Below, one piece after another: positions 23,931 to 31,838 of a DNA stretch of 64,000 bases. The position numbers and the translations under genes are program-made. The notes below the pieces were generated by a model. The model had not been told where the DNA came from. It saw only the letters and a list, made by a program, of their open reading frames with translations, and searched no databases. Positions within the stretch are counted from its first letter, which is position 1. Every line of letters starts with the position of its first letter. This DNA comes from a virus, in IMG/VR virus record IMGVR_UViG_3300030108_005626, positions 1 through 64,000 of that record. One strand, written 5' to 3'.

Positions 23931-25001
23931 ATGGGAATTAAAGATGTTGATGGACATAAACTCATGTATTATCCAGAGGAGGTGGCAACGTGGAAAAAAA
24001 CCGGCGCTGCGACCCCACTGCATGTAGAGATTGGACCCACGAATAGGTGTCAACATCATTGTAGTTTTTGCAGTGTTGACTGGATTACTCATGGCGTTGT
24101 AAGAATAGATAAGGACGTTTTAGTTAGAGCTATTGAGTCTATGGGCGATGTTGGAGTAAGATCCATATATTTTGCAGGAGAGGGAGAACCTTTGCTGCAC
24201 CCAGGAATGGAAGACTTTGTTCAAACAGCGCACAAAAGAGGAATAAAAACATCAATGGCAACAAATGGAGGACTTTTAAATCAAAGAAGACTTCCAGGTC
24301 TTTTGCCTTATTTTTCTTGGATTAGGTTCAGTATTGATGCTGCAACTCCAGAAACACATCAAAGTATACATAAATCTAAAGATTTTAATAGAATTATCAA
24401 AAATATAAGACTAGCGTGTGAATATAAAAAAGAACATAAATTACCAGTTGAACTAGGAGTTCAGTTTATTGTATTGGAAGAGAATTTAGAAGAAATGGAA
24501 ATGTTTGCTGATCTGATGAAAGATGTCGGTGTTGATAATATTCAATATAAACCGCACCACAATCACCCTAAAAGCGCATCCAATCCCACTTTGTATAGTT
24601 TAACTGATGAAGCTTTGCGATTAAGACTAATCAATCGTACAACAGATGATTTTCAAGTTATGGTACGCAGTAGAAATCTTGAAGAGATGCCACTTATTCC
24701 TGGTCAAGATCACAACTATTGTTACAAGAAATGTCATGCATATAACTTTCTAACGTTAATCGACGCCAAGGGTGGTTGTTATGGTTGCAACATCTTTTAT
24801 GATCAAAAAGATTATAGTTTTGGAAACATTTATGAACAATCTTTTGAAGAGATACATACAAGTGGTCAAGTTCAAGAAATCATAGAAAAGGTTGCAAAAT
24901 TGAACCATTCACAATGCGGGAATTATAAGTGTAGACCTCATGTATTAAATGAGTATTTAAATAGAATTGCAAATCCCGAACTCAATGATGAATTTATTTA
25001 G
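23931..25001 (+). CDS. Radical SAM protein with C-terminal cysteine-rich (SPASM-like) domain
   Basis: The protein (356 aa) has NRCQHHCSFC, with C40, C44 and C47 forming the CxxxCxxC radical SAM cluster. FAGEGEPLLHP (a GGE-like SAM-binding motif) and SIDAATPETHQ follow. Cysteines further on (CYKKCHAYNF, GGCYGC, SQCGNYKC) suggest one auxiliary Fe-S cluster, as in SPASM proteins. Such enzymes occur in bacterial O-antigen and amino-sugar clusters; the reaction here is unknown. GGAGG lies eight bases before the ATG. Confidence 0.85.
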   Translation: MGIKDVDGHKLMYYPEEVATWKKTGAATPLHVEIGPTNRCQHHCSFCSVDWITHGVVRIDKDVLVRAIESMGDVGVRSIYFAGEGEPLLHPGMEDFVQTAHKRGIKTSMATNGGLLNQRRLPGLLPYFSWIRFSIDAATPETHQSIHKSKDFNRIIKNIRLACEYKKEHKLPVELGVQFIVLEENLEEMEMFADLMKDVGVDNIQYKPHHNHPKSASNPTLYSLTDEALRLRLINRTTDDFQVMVRSRNLEEMPLIPGQDHNYCYKKCHAYNFLTLIDAKGGCYGCNIFYDQKDYSFGNIYEQSFEEIHTSGQVQEIIEKVAKLNHSQCGNYKCRPHVLNEYLNRIANPELNDEFI

Positions 25002-25019
25002 TTAATTATAGAGGTTATT

Positions 25020-25895
25020 ATGAAGATGTTGTTTGTCGGAGTTTTTGATAAACTCGGAAGATCTACTAATGTATCACAAATTTTAGCGTTAAAAAAAATA
25101 GGTTGTGAAGTTTATGGATATAACTTCAAGCAAAAAGAGTTGCAAATAGGATCTGCGGAGAGAGACAAACATCTTGTTGAGTATGTTAAACAAAACAATT
25201 TCGATCTAGTATTATACAGCAAAAGCACTGGAATCTCATTTGATTGTTTTAAAAAAATAAATTTGATTACAACCACTTGTTTGTGGTGGATGGACCCATT
25301 GTCAACATTGGGACAACATCCAGAGATACTTGAAAAGAGTAGCGAAGTAGATTTTGTTGTAACTGGTGTAAAAAACACAATACCGATATTTTACGAAAAA
25401 AACAAAAATACATTTTTTGCAATTGAGGGTTTTGATGAGAACGTTGATCAACCTCATGATTTAAAAAAACAATATGATGTTACATTCATCGGGTCGCTGC
25501 ACTCTCAAAGACAAAAGTTAATGAATCAAATAGTCCACCCAGTCAATCATGTAACAAATGCATATTCTAGAAAGCACGCTGAGATAGTTTCAAAAAGTAA
25601 AATATGTTTAAATTTTTCTACTGCTGGAGGTGCTTCTGATAGAGTTTTTAAGACGTTAGCGGCAGGCGGTTTTCTTTTAACTTCTGATTGGCAAGGTAGA
25701 GATGAATTGTTTTCTGATGGAGAACATTTAATAATTTATGATGATATTCAAGATTTAAATGATAAAATATCTTATTATTTAAATAATCAGCAACTTAGAG
25801 ATAAAATATCTATGCAGGGAAACAAAAAAGTCCAAGAATATGGACGTATCGGTTGGGCACAAGAAATATTAAACTTTTATGAAGGAATCAAATGA
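25020..25895 (+). CDS. CgeB-like glycosyltransferase
   Basis: The protein (291 aa) begins MLFVGVFDKLGRSTNVSQILALKKIG. It has YDVTFIGSLHSQRQKLMNQI (a typical linker) and a donor half with FSTAGGASDRVFKTLAAGGFLLTSDWQG, as in the CgeB/Glyco_trans_1_2 family. GAGG precedes the start. ATGA coupling to the next gene is present. Donor and acceptor are unknown. Confidence 0.75.
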   Translation: MKMLFVGVFDKLGRSTNVSQILALKKIGCEVYGYNFKQKELQIGSAERDKHLVEYVKQNNFDLVLYSKSTGISFDCFKKINLITTTCLWWMDPLSTLGQHPEILEKSSEVDFVVTGVKNTIPIFYEKNKNTFFAIEGFDENVDQPHDLKKQYDVTFIGSLHSQRQKLMNQIVHPVNHVTNAYSRKHAEIVSKSKICLNFSTAGGASDRVFKTLAAGGFLLTSDWQGRDELFSDGEHLIIYDDIQDLNDKISYYLNNQQLRDKISMQGNKKVQEYGRIGWAQEILNFYEGIK

Positions 25896-26863
25896 ATAAC
25901 AAAATTAAAATTGGATTAATTGGAGTTGGGTACTGGGGTAAAAATATTCTTAGGAACATCGTTACATCTGAAAAAACACAGATTGCCTGCGTATGCGATA
26001 AAAATGTCAAACTCGCAAGACAAAGACTGAAAGAGCACAATCTTCTTGATAAAGTGAGGGTTTACGATAGTTTAATTAACTTTTATAATCACGAAGATAT
26101 GGACGCAGTTGCCATCGCAACACCAGCTGGAACACATTATGAATTGTCAAAATTGTCTTTGGAAAACAATAAACACGTATTAGTTGAAAAACCTATGTGT
26201 TTTACCACAGCAGAAGCAAGAAAAATGGTAAATTTAGCAAATAAAAACAATTTAACTTTAATGTGTGATCATACATTTTGCTTTTCTGGAACTACAAATG
26301 CCGTCAAAAAAATAGTCAACAGTGGTGAACTTGGGAACATCATTAGCATTAATTCATCTAGGTTGAATCTTGGTTTATTTCAAAAAGACACTAACGTTAT
26401 ATGGGATTTAGCACCTCACGATTTTTCTATCCTGCAACACATTTTAGGTAATTTTGAAGTAAAGTCTCAAAACGTTCATGTAACGAAATCACCGGTATCA
26501 GAGTTTGCAGCGGAGTCTCATGTATTTCTACAAACAAAATCAAACATTCAAGTTACAGTTTATAGCAGTTGGATTAGTCCAGTTAAGGAACGAAAACTTG
26601 TTGTAGTTGGCGATAAAAAAATGTTAGTTTGGGATGACCTAGCAGAAGATAAAATAAAAGTTTATGATAAAAATGTCAAAAAAGTAAATAATAAGATAGA
26701 GTATTATGATAATGGATTTGAAGTGGTAAATTTTGATAAAACTGAACCTTTATTGAACATGATTAATCACTTTGCAGACTGCATTGCCAATGGTAAAGAA
26801 AGTATATCCAGCGGTGAAAAGTCTTATCAAATAGTAAAAATTTTAAGTGAAGCGAATGAATGA
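25892..26863 (+). CDS. Gfo/Idh/MocA-family oxidoreductase, WbpB/WlbA-like
   Basis: The protein (323 aa) begins with the NAD-binding LIGVGYWGKNILRN and has ATPAGTHYEL, VEKPM (the family EKP motif with the catalytic lysine) and WDLAPHDFSIL. WbpB/WlbA oxidise the 3-hydroxyl of UDP-GlcNAc uronic acid. The immediate downstream genes are an acetyltransferase and a DegT aminotransferase, the same order as wlbA-wlbB-wlbC, which raises confidence in this specific role. It overlaps the acetyltransferase gene. Confidence 0.85.
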   Translation: MNNKIKIGLIGVGYWGKNILRNIVTSEKTQIACVCDKNVKLARQRLKEHNLLDKVRVYDSLINFYNHEDMDAVAIATPAGTHYELSKLSLENNKHVLVEKPMCFTTAEARKMVNLANKNNLTLMCDHTFCFSGTTNAVKKIVNSGELGNIISINSSRLNLGLFQKDTNVIWDLAPHDFSILQHILGNFEVKSQNVHVTKSPVSEFAAESHVFLQTKSNIQVTVYSSWISPVKERKLVVVGDKKMLVWDDLAEDKIKVYDKNVKKVNNKIEYYDNGFEVVNFDKTEPLLNMINHFADCIANGKESISSGEKSYQIVKILSEANE

Positions 26864-27338
26864 CATATCAGATCATGCAATCGTATCAGAAGACGTAAAG
26901 ATTGGAAAAAATACAGTTATATATCATTGGTGCAATTTATACGGATGTGTAATAGGTGAAAACACTAAGATAGGAACGTTTGTTGAGGTACAAAAAAATG
27001 TACGTATTGGAAATAATTGCAAAATATCTAGTCATTCTTTTATTTGCGAGGGTGTTTCAATAGGTAATAATTGTTTTATTGGTCATGGAGTTATGTTTAT
27101 AAACGACAGACATCCTAAGTCTATCAATGAAAATGGAACATTAGCAACAGGTGAAGATTGGATACTAGAAAAAACAAATATATCTGATAATGTTAGCATA
27201 GGAACTGGTGCAATAATAATGTGTGGTGTGAATATTGGTCCTAACGCCACCATAGGCGCAGGCGCCGTAGTAACAAAAGACGTTGAAGCAAACAAAACTG
27301 TTGTTGGAATCCCAGCAAGAGTTGTTAATAAGGATTAA
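26856..27338 (+). CDS. Left-handed beta-helix acetyltransferase, WbpD/WlbB-like
   Basis: The protein (160 aa from ATG 26856; GTG at 26847 is possible) is built of hexapeptide repeats (VKIGKN, VIGENT, VRIGNN, VSIGNN, VSIGTG, ATIGAG) interrupted by a loop with FINDRHP, which holds the acetyl-CoA-site His. It ends GAGAVVTKDVEANKTVVGIPARVV, standard for the family. WbpD acetylates the 3-amino group of UDP-GlcNAc3NA. Its position between WbpB-like and WbpE-like genes supports that assignment. Confidence 0.85.
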   Translation: MNDISDHAIVSEDVKIGKNTVIYHWCNLYGCVIGENTKIGTFVEVQKNVRIGNNCKISSHSFICEGVSIGNNCFIGHGVMFINDRHPKSINENGTLATGEDWILEKTNISDNVSIGTGAIIMCGVNIGPNATIGAGAVVTKDVEANKTVVGIPARVVNKD

Positions 27339-27339
27339 A

Positions 27340-28470
27340 ATGAAACAAATTACAGTGCCTTTTTTAGATTTAAAAAAACAGCATAAAAAAATAAAAAAAC
27401 AAATTTTAAAAAATTGGGAAGACATACTTGTTAACGCATCTTTTGTTGGAGGAAGTTGGGTTGAAAAGTTTGAAGACCAGTTTAAAAGTTTTTGTGAGAC
27501 TGACGCCTGTGCCGCAGTTGATAGTGGAACTGACGCCCTAGAGGTTGCTCTAAGATCGCTAGGTGTAAAACCTGGTGATGAAATATTAGCACCCGCAAAT
27601 ACTTTTTATGCAACAGTTGAGGCAATTCTTCTTATTGGTGCTATTCCTGTTTTAGTTGATTGTAAGCATGGAACATGGAATATTAACGAAGATCTTATTG
27701 AAGAAAAATTAAATTCAAAAACTGTTGGAATTATTGGTGTTCATTTATACGGAAATCCTTGTGAGATGGACACCATAAATAAGATTGCAGAAAGACACAA
27801 CCTTTGGGTTTTAGAGGATAGCGCACAAGCACACGGCGCAACTTACAAAGGGAGAAAGTGTGGTTCTCTTGGTAACGCAGCTGCGTTTTCATTTTATCCT
27901 GGTAAAAACTTAGGATCAACCGGTGAAGGTGGAGCAATAACATCAAACAACAAAGAGTTTATTGACAGGTGCAAGCAAGTAAGAAATCATGGATGCAAAG
28001 TAAAATATGTTCATGAAATTCTTGGAAAGAATTCAAAAATGCCAACACTAATTGCATCAGCGTTGTCTGTAAAGATGAATTACATTGAAGAGTGGACTGA
28101 AAAACGTAGAAGAAATGCAGCATATTATTATAAATATTTAAGTAATGTTAAACAAATAGAATTACCTGAAATAAAAGATTACAGCAACCCCGTTTGGCAT
28201 TTGTTTGTTGTTCATGATAAAACAAACAACAGAGATAAACTTCACGAGTATCTAAAGAGTCAAAACATAAGTACGGGATTTCACTATCCAGTACCAGTGC
28301 ATATGCAAAATCATTTTAAAAATATATACAAACCAGATGATTTCCCAGTTGCTAAGTATAACGCAAGTCAATCTTTAAGTTTGCCTATGTATCCAGAATT
28401 AACAAAAAAACAAATTAAATTTGTTTGCGACAAAGTAAAAGAGTTTTATAAACAACATGAAAAAAGATAA
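27340..28470 (+). CDS. DegT/DnrJ/EryC1/StrS aminotransferase, WbpE/WlbC-like
   Basis: The protein (376 aa) is full length. The ATG at 27340 has AAGGAT six bases upstream; an in-frame TTG at 27283 is rejected. Motifs are VPFLDLKKQH, VDSGTDALEVALRSLGV (PLP phosphate), PANTFYATVEA, EDSAQAHGA (PLP ring Asp) and FSFYPGKNLGSTGEGG (PLP lysine). It would transaminate the 3-keto-sugar made by the WbpB-like enzyme. The C-terminal domain is intact, unlike that of the mini-aminotransferase at 22366. It overlaps the next gene by 14 bases. Confidence 0.88.
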   Translation: MKQITVPFLDLKKQHKKIKKQILKNWEDILVNASFVGGSWVEKFEDQFKSFCETDACAAVDSGTDALEVALRSLGVKPGDEILAPANTFYATVEAILLIGAIPVLVDCKHGTWNINEDLIEEKLNSKTVGIIGVHLYGNPCEMDTINKIAERHNLWVLEDSAQAHGATYKGRKCGSLGNAAAFSFYPGKNLGSTGEGGAITSNNKEFIDRCKQVRNHGCKVKYVHEILGKNSKMPTLIASALSVKMNYIEEWTEKRRRNAAYYYKYLSNVKQIELPEIKDYSNPVWHLFVVHDKTNNRDKLHEYLKSQNISTGFHYPVPVHMQNHFKNIYKPDDFPVAKYNASQSLSLPMYPELTKKQIKFVCDKVKEFYKQHEKR

Positions 28471-29305
28471 ACTATTAATCGCTGGTCCTTGGATTGGAGA
28501 ATTTGGATGGGAATTGTTCGCTTGGCAAGGATATGTGCGAGCGCTATCGGAAAAATTTGATCAAACAATTTGTATATCCTCACCTCATTCTAAATTTATT
28601 TATGAAGATTTTTGTGATGAGTTTTTAAGTTTCACACCGATGGACAAAGGTGGGTATAAAGATTCTTTTTTTAGAACTGATTTTAAGATGAATAAAAAAA
28701 TTCTTTTAGATATTTTGAAGCAAAGTAAAATTGACATAAAACAAAAAAACACAACACTGTTTGTGCCAAAAAGAATTGGAGATCCGCCGAGAACTCACTT
28801 TTCCGAACCTATGAATTTAGCGCAGTATAGTTTGTCACCAAAATATGTCAAATTTGCAGACAATAAAAACAAAGAGAAAACAGTTCTTGTTCATGCTAGA
28901 AATAGAAAACTAAGATCAAAAGACAATTGGTCTGTAGAGAAATGGAAAGAATTAGTTTCTTTATTAAAAGAGATAGATCTATCAGTTATATCAATTGGAT
29001 TAAAAAAAGAAGCAATGCATATTCCAGGGACAGAGGATAAAAGAGAGTGTGATCAAGAAGAACTTTTAAAAATAATATCCTCATCTGAATGCATATTTGG
29101 ACAATCATCAGGTGCCATGCACTTATCAACTTTATGTGGATGCCCTCAAGTTGTTTGGTCAGATATGTATAATTTTGATAGATACACAAAAAACTGGAAT
29201 CCATTTGATGTTGATGTTTTATTTTTAGCAGAACAAGAATGGCAACCTGAAGTTAAATACATTTTCGAAAAATTTGTAGAATGGAGAAAAACTAATGGAG
29301 CATAA
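28457..29305 (+). CDS. GT9-like glycosyltransferase (second GT9-type)
   Basis: The protein (282 aa) starts LLIAGPWIGEFGWELFAWQGYVRAL, an acceptor-side loop. It has VLVHARNRKLRSKDNWSVEKWKELV and FGQSSGAMHLSTLCGCPQVVWS, the donor-side glycine/serine signature similar to GT9 heptosyltransferases. It has no extended homology by eye with the gene at 19071 beyond these motifs. It overlaps the aminotransferase gene upstream and the dehydrogenase gene downstream. Confidence 0.68.
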   Translation: MKKDKLLIAGPWIGEFGWELFAWQGYVRALSEKFDQTICISSPHSKFIYEDFCDEFLSFTPMDKGGYKDSFFRTDFKMNKKILLDILKQSKIDIKQKNTTLFVPKRIGDPPRTHFSEPMNLAQYSLSPKYVKFADNKNKEKTVLVHARNRKLRSKDNWSVEKWKELVSLLKEIDLSVISIGLKKEAMHIPGTEDKRECDQEELLKIISSSECIFGQSSGAMHLSTLCGCPQVVWSDMYNFDRYTKNWNPFDVDVLFLAEQEWQPEVKYIFEKFVEWRKTNGA

Positions 29306-30119
29306 TAACGTAGGAGTTGTTGGTTTTGGATTTGTTGGGAAAGCAGTTAGTCAAATTTCAACAATTAGATCTCTAGATATATACGATCCAAATAATGAAG
29401 ATTACAATTCTGTTGATCAAAAAATTAGAGCATATAACTGCGATATTATATTTATAAATGTCCCAACAAATTTAAAAAATGGAAGATTAGATTTATCAAT
29501 TTTAAATGAGTGTTTATTTTCATATAGGGCGCACAATTTAAATAAAAATTCAACAATTGTTATAAAATCTACCGTACCAGTTGGAACGTGTAGGGACCTT
29601 TCTGAAAAACATAATATTGAAAGTCTTGTATTCAATCCAGAGTTTTTATCCGAAAGAACCGCAATGGAAGACTTTATAAATGAAAAAGAATTATATTTAG
29701 CTGGTGAAAAAAGACATACAGAAAAAGTTAAAGAACTGTATGTTGAATTTTATAAAAAATGTGAGAATGGTGAATTACAAATATTTGAAACTGAATCTTG
29801 GGAAGAAATTGAATTATTAAAACTAGCGAGAAACACTTTTTATGGATTGAAGGTTTCTTATTGTAATAACATTTATAATCTGTGTAAATCAAAGAATATT
29901 GACTATGATAAATTTAGAAAACACTTCTCTAGAGGAATATGGGTTGGAGATCAACATACTCATGTACCAGGACCAGACGGAAAGTTTGGATATGGTGGAA
30001 AGTGTTTGCCAAAAGATTCTACAGAATTATTAAACTTTTGTAAAAAACAAGGTATAATATTTGAAATGCTTGAAAAATCAATATTATTTAACGCAGAACA
30101 AAGGAGTAAGCATGAGTGA
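29295..30119 (+). CDS. UDP-sugar 6-dehydrogenase, C-terminally short (WbpA/UGD-like)
   Basis: The protein (274 aa) has the NAD-binding VGVVGFGFVGKAV, FINVPTN, STVPVGT (92-98), NPEFLSERTA and LLKLARNTFYG. The catalytic cysteine is C237 in GYGGKCLPKDS. It oxidises C6 of UDP-glucose or UDP-GlcNAc to the uronic acid in characterised relatives. The UDP-binding C-terminal Rossmann domain (usually to about 390-440 aa) is absent. The stop codon overlaps the next gene, so the short form is probably genuine. It completes a WbpA-B-D-E set. Confidence 0.85.
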   Translation: MEHNNVGVVGFGFVGKAVSQISTIRSLDIYDPNNEDYNSVDQKIRAYNCDIIFINVPTNLKNGRLDLSILNECLFSYRAHNLNKNSTIVIKSTVPVGTCRDLSEKHNIESLVFNPEFLSERTAMEDFINEKELYLAGEKRHTEKVKELYVEFYKKCENGELQIFETESWEEIELLKLARNTFYGLKVSYCNNIYNLCKSKNIDYDKFRKHFSRGIWVGDQHTHVPGPDGKFGYGGKCLPKDSTELLNFCKKQGIIFEMLEKSILFNAEQRSKHE

Positions 30120-30333
30120 AATTGAACATACAAATTTATCAAAACAGGCGATTGGAGCACTTATGATGGCGCTGCAAAAGTCTTTATTGGAACAATCTGA
30201 CATTGTACCAGTTTTGGAAAATTTTAAAATGACAAACTCACCAAATGGTTTAGTTGTATTAAACCCGCCATTGGTTAAATTTAACGAAGAAACATCTCAT
30301 AACTGGGATGTGGTTGGTGATCAACCAGATTAA
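30112..30333 (+). CDS. Small conserved-looking protein, unknown function
   Basis: This 73-residue protein starts at ATG 30112 after AAGGAG, overlapping the dehydrogenase stop. An in-frame ATG at 30061 lacks a ribosome site and would overlap by 59 bases. It has a helical N-terminal half and a C-terminus ending in acidic/aromatic residues. No motif is recognised. It is the first gene after the sugar island. Confidence 0.55.
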   Translation: MSEIEHTNLSKQAIGALMMALQKSLLEQSDIVPVLENFKMTNSPNGLVVLNPPLVKFNEETSHNWDVVGDQPD

Positions 30334-30344
30334 GGAGAAATAAA

Positions 30345-30593
30345 TTGCCGATATATGTTTATCAGTGTGGAGATTGCTTAGGTGAGTGGAAAGAGAATCA
30401 CCTAATGGGTGAATCAATAGAAGAATGTCCTTGGTGTTCTTCTGAAAATATTGGACGAAAACCCAGTAATTTTTCATACGGATCAAAAAAACAACAAAAA
30501 ACAAGTAAAGTTGGCGATTTGACTAATGAATTTATTGAAAATTCAAAACAGGATTTAAAAAATCAAAAAAAGGAACTAGATAATAGCAGATGA
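30345..30593 (+). CDS. FmdB-like zinc-ribbon protein
   Basis: The protein (82 aa) starts with TTG after AAGGAGA. It begins MPIYVYQCGDC and has ECPWCSS, so two CxxC knuckles form a zinc ribbon of the FmdB regulatory-protein type. The C-terminal half is charged and low in complexity. The function in phage is unknown; a role in transcription is possible given the sigma factor gene two genes downstream. ATGA overlap with the next gene. Confidence 0.7.
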   Translation: MPIYVYQCGDCLGEWKENHLMGESIEECPWCSSENIGRKPSNFSYGSKKQQKTSKVGDLTNEFIENSKQDLKNQKKELDNSR

Positions 30594-30877
30594 CACACCT
30601 TCTTTTGGCTCTCTCAACAATTCTTAATATCGTTTTTATTTGGTATATTGTTCAACTTTTAAAAAGATTTTTAACCTTTCAAGAGGAATTGGACAATTTT
30701 AGTGAAACACTAGAGCAATACAGAGATCACATTGACATCGTTAATGGACTTGAACGTTTTTATGGCGATGAAACTCTAGGTAATTTACTTCGCCATTCTA
30801 AAGCACTTGTTGAAGAATGTCAAAGTTTCCAGCGTGTTTTAAGACAAGAGGAAGATTATGGCGAGGAAGAGAACTAA
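30590..30877 (+). CDS. Small membrane-anchored coiled-coil protein
   Basis: The protein (95 aa) has an N-terminal hydrophobic helix (about residues 3-24) followed by a charged, leucine-patterned region (30-90) likely to form a coiled coil. It could be an inner-membrane anchor facing the cytoplasm. No family is recognised. It overlaps the sigma factor gene by 20 bases. Confidence 0.6.
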   Translation: MTHLLLALSTILNIVFIWYIVQLLKRFLTFQEELDNFSETLEQYRDHIDIVNGLERFYGDETLGNLLRHSKALVEECQSFQRVLRQEEDYGEEEN

Positions 30878-31556
30878 AAATCATTATTTTAGAAGAGAGC
30901 ACCAAGACGCAATAGTTGAATATTGCCAAACTCAAGATCCAAAACGTAGAAACGAACTCTATAAAGATTTTATTGGACCTGTCTTTGATGAGATGGTAGA
31001 TAAAATTGTTTACACTTACAAGTTTACTTCTCTCCCTAATATCGATTCTTTAAAAGATGATTGTAAAAATTGGTTAATCACCGTATTGAACAATTTTGAT
31101 CCAGAGAAGGGATCTAAAGCATTCACTTATTTTAGTGTTGTTTCAAAGAATTGGTTTATTGCCGAAGTGAAAAAGACATCTAAAAAAGCAAAAAGAGAAA
31201 CCCACCTAGAAGAATATTTTTTAACACAATCAGATCGTTCAAATACTCCATCAATACAGCAGTTAGTTGTTCATAACACCTACATTGAAGATAGAAATAA
31301 AAAAGAATTTTTCTTACATCTCAGTAAAGAAATACAATCTTGGAAAAAAATGCCCCTACGAGAGAATGAGGTTAAGACTATTCAAGCAATTGAGATTCTT
31401 TTTAGCGAGGCAAACAATATAGATATTTTTAATAAAAAAGCTATTTACTTGTATATTAGAGAGATTACTGGTCTTAATACAAAGCAAGTTGTAAGCTCTC
31501 TTAACAAAGTAAGAAAACGTTATGCGGAGTTTAAAAAAGAATGGGACGATCAGTAA
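30858..31556 (+). CDS. 55: Late-transcription sigma factor, T4 gp55-like
   Basis: The protein (232 aa) has a sigma-70 region-2-like core around residues 65-110: KNWLITVLNNFDPEKGSKAF, then TYFSVVSKNWFIAEVKK, the pattern used for core-polymerase binding and -10 recognition in T4-type late sigma factors. T4 gp55 (185 aa) directs RNA polymerase to TATAAATA late promoters and contacts the sliding clamp. The basic N-terminus and a C-terminal helix-rich part (about 170-232) extend it. It overlaps both neighbours. Confidence 0.68.
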   Translation: MARKRTKNHYFRREHQDAIVEYCQTQDPKRRNELYKDFIGPVFDEMVDKIVYTYKFTSLPNIDSLKDDCKNWLITVLNNFDPEKGSKAFTYFSVVSKNWFIAEVKKTSKKAKRETHLEEYFLTQSDRSNTPSIQQLVVHNTYIEDRNKKEFFLHLSKEIQSWKKMPLRENEVKTIQAIEILFSEANNIDIFNKKAIYLYIREITGLNTKQVVSSLNKVRKRYAEFKKEWDDQ

Positions 31557-31837
31557 AAGAGTTAGAAAACTACATCCAAGAAGCAATTAAAAACATTCGT
31601 GATGATCGTGACGTTACATCTACTTTGCTCACGCAAGTTTTTGCCGAAATTACTAATGGTCAAGAAACTCACAAAGATCTTGGACTAATTGCTGCCAAGT
31701 ATGTAGAGACTTTACAAAGATCCAATGAACAATTAGTAAAACTTACGTCCATTATGGCGAAGAAAACTGATACGAGTGTCGAACTATCGGAAGAAGATAA
31801 AAAGTCTCTTTTTGATGTAATTCAAGGAGAAAAGTAA
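31541..31837 (+). CDS. Small helical protein, possible clamp-binding late co-factor
   Basis: The protein (98 aa) starts inside the sigma factor gene (16-base overlap). It is mostly helical and ends KKSLFDVIQGEK. The SLFDVI ending resembles hydrophobic clamp-binding tails such as SLDFL in T4 gp55. T4 late transcription also needs a small co-activator, gp33, with a similar tail, so this protein is a candidate for an equivalent. No sequence similarity to gp33 can be claimed. Confidence 0.5.
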   Translation: MGRSVKELENYIQEAIKNIRDDRDVTSTLLTQVFAEITNGQETHKDLGLIAAKYVETLQRSNEQLVKLTSIMAKKTDTSVELSEEDKKSLFDVIQGEK

Positions 31838-31838
31838 G

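Noticed and set aside
28129-28136. TATAAATA inside the aminotransferase gene
   Set aside because: It is deep in coding sequence with no gene start downstream at a suitable distance; chance match.
29295-30119. Frameshifted or truncated dehydrogenase
   Set aside because: No remnant of a C-terminal UDP-binding domain is seen downstream, and the stop is interlocked with the next gene's start.
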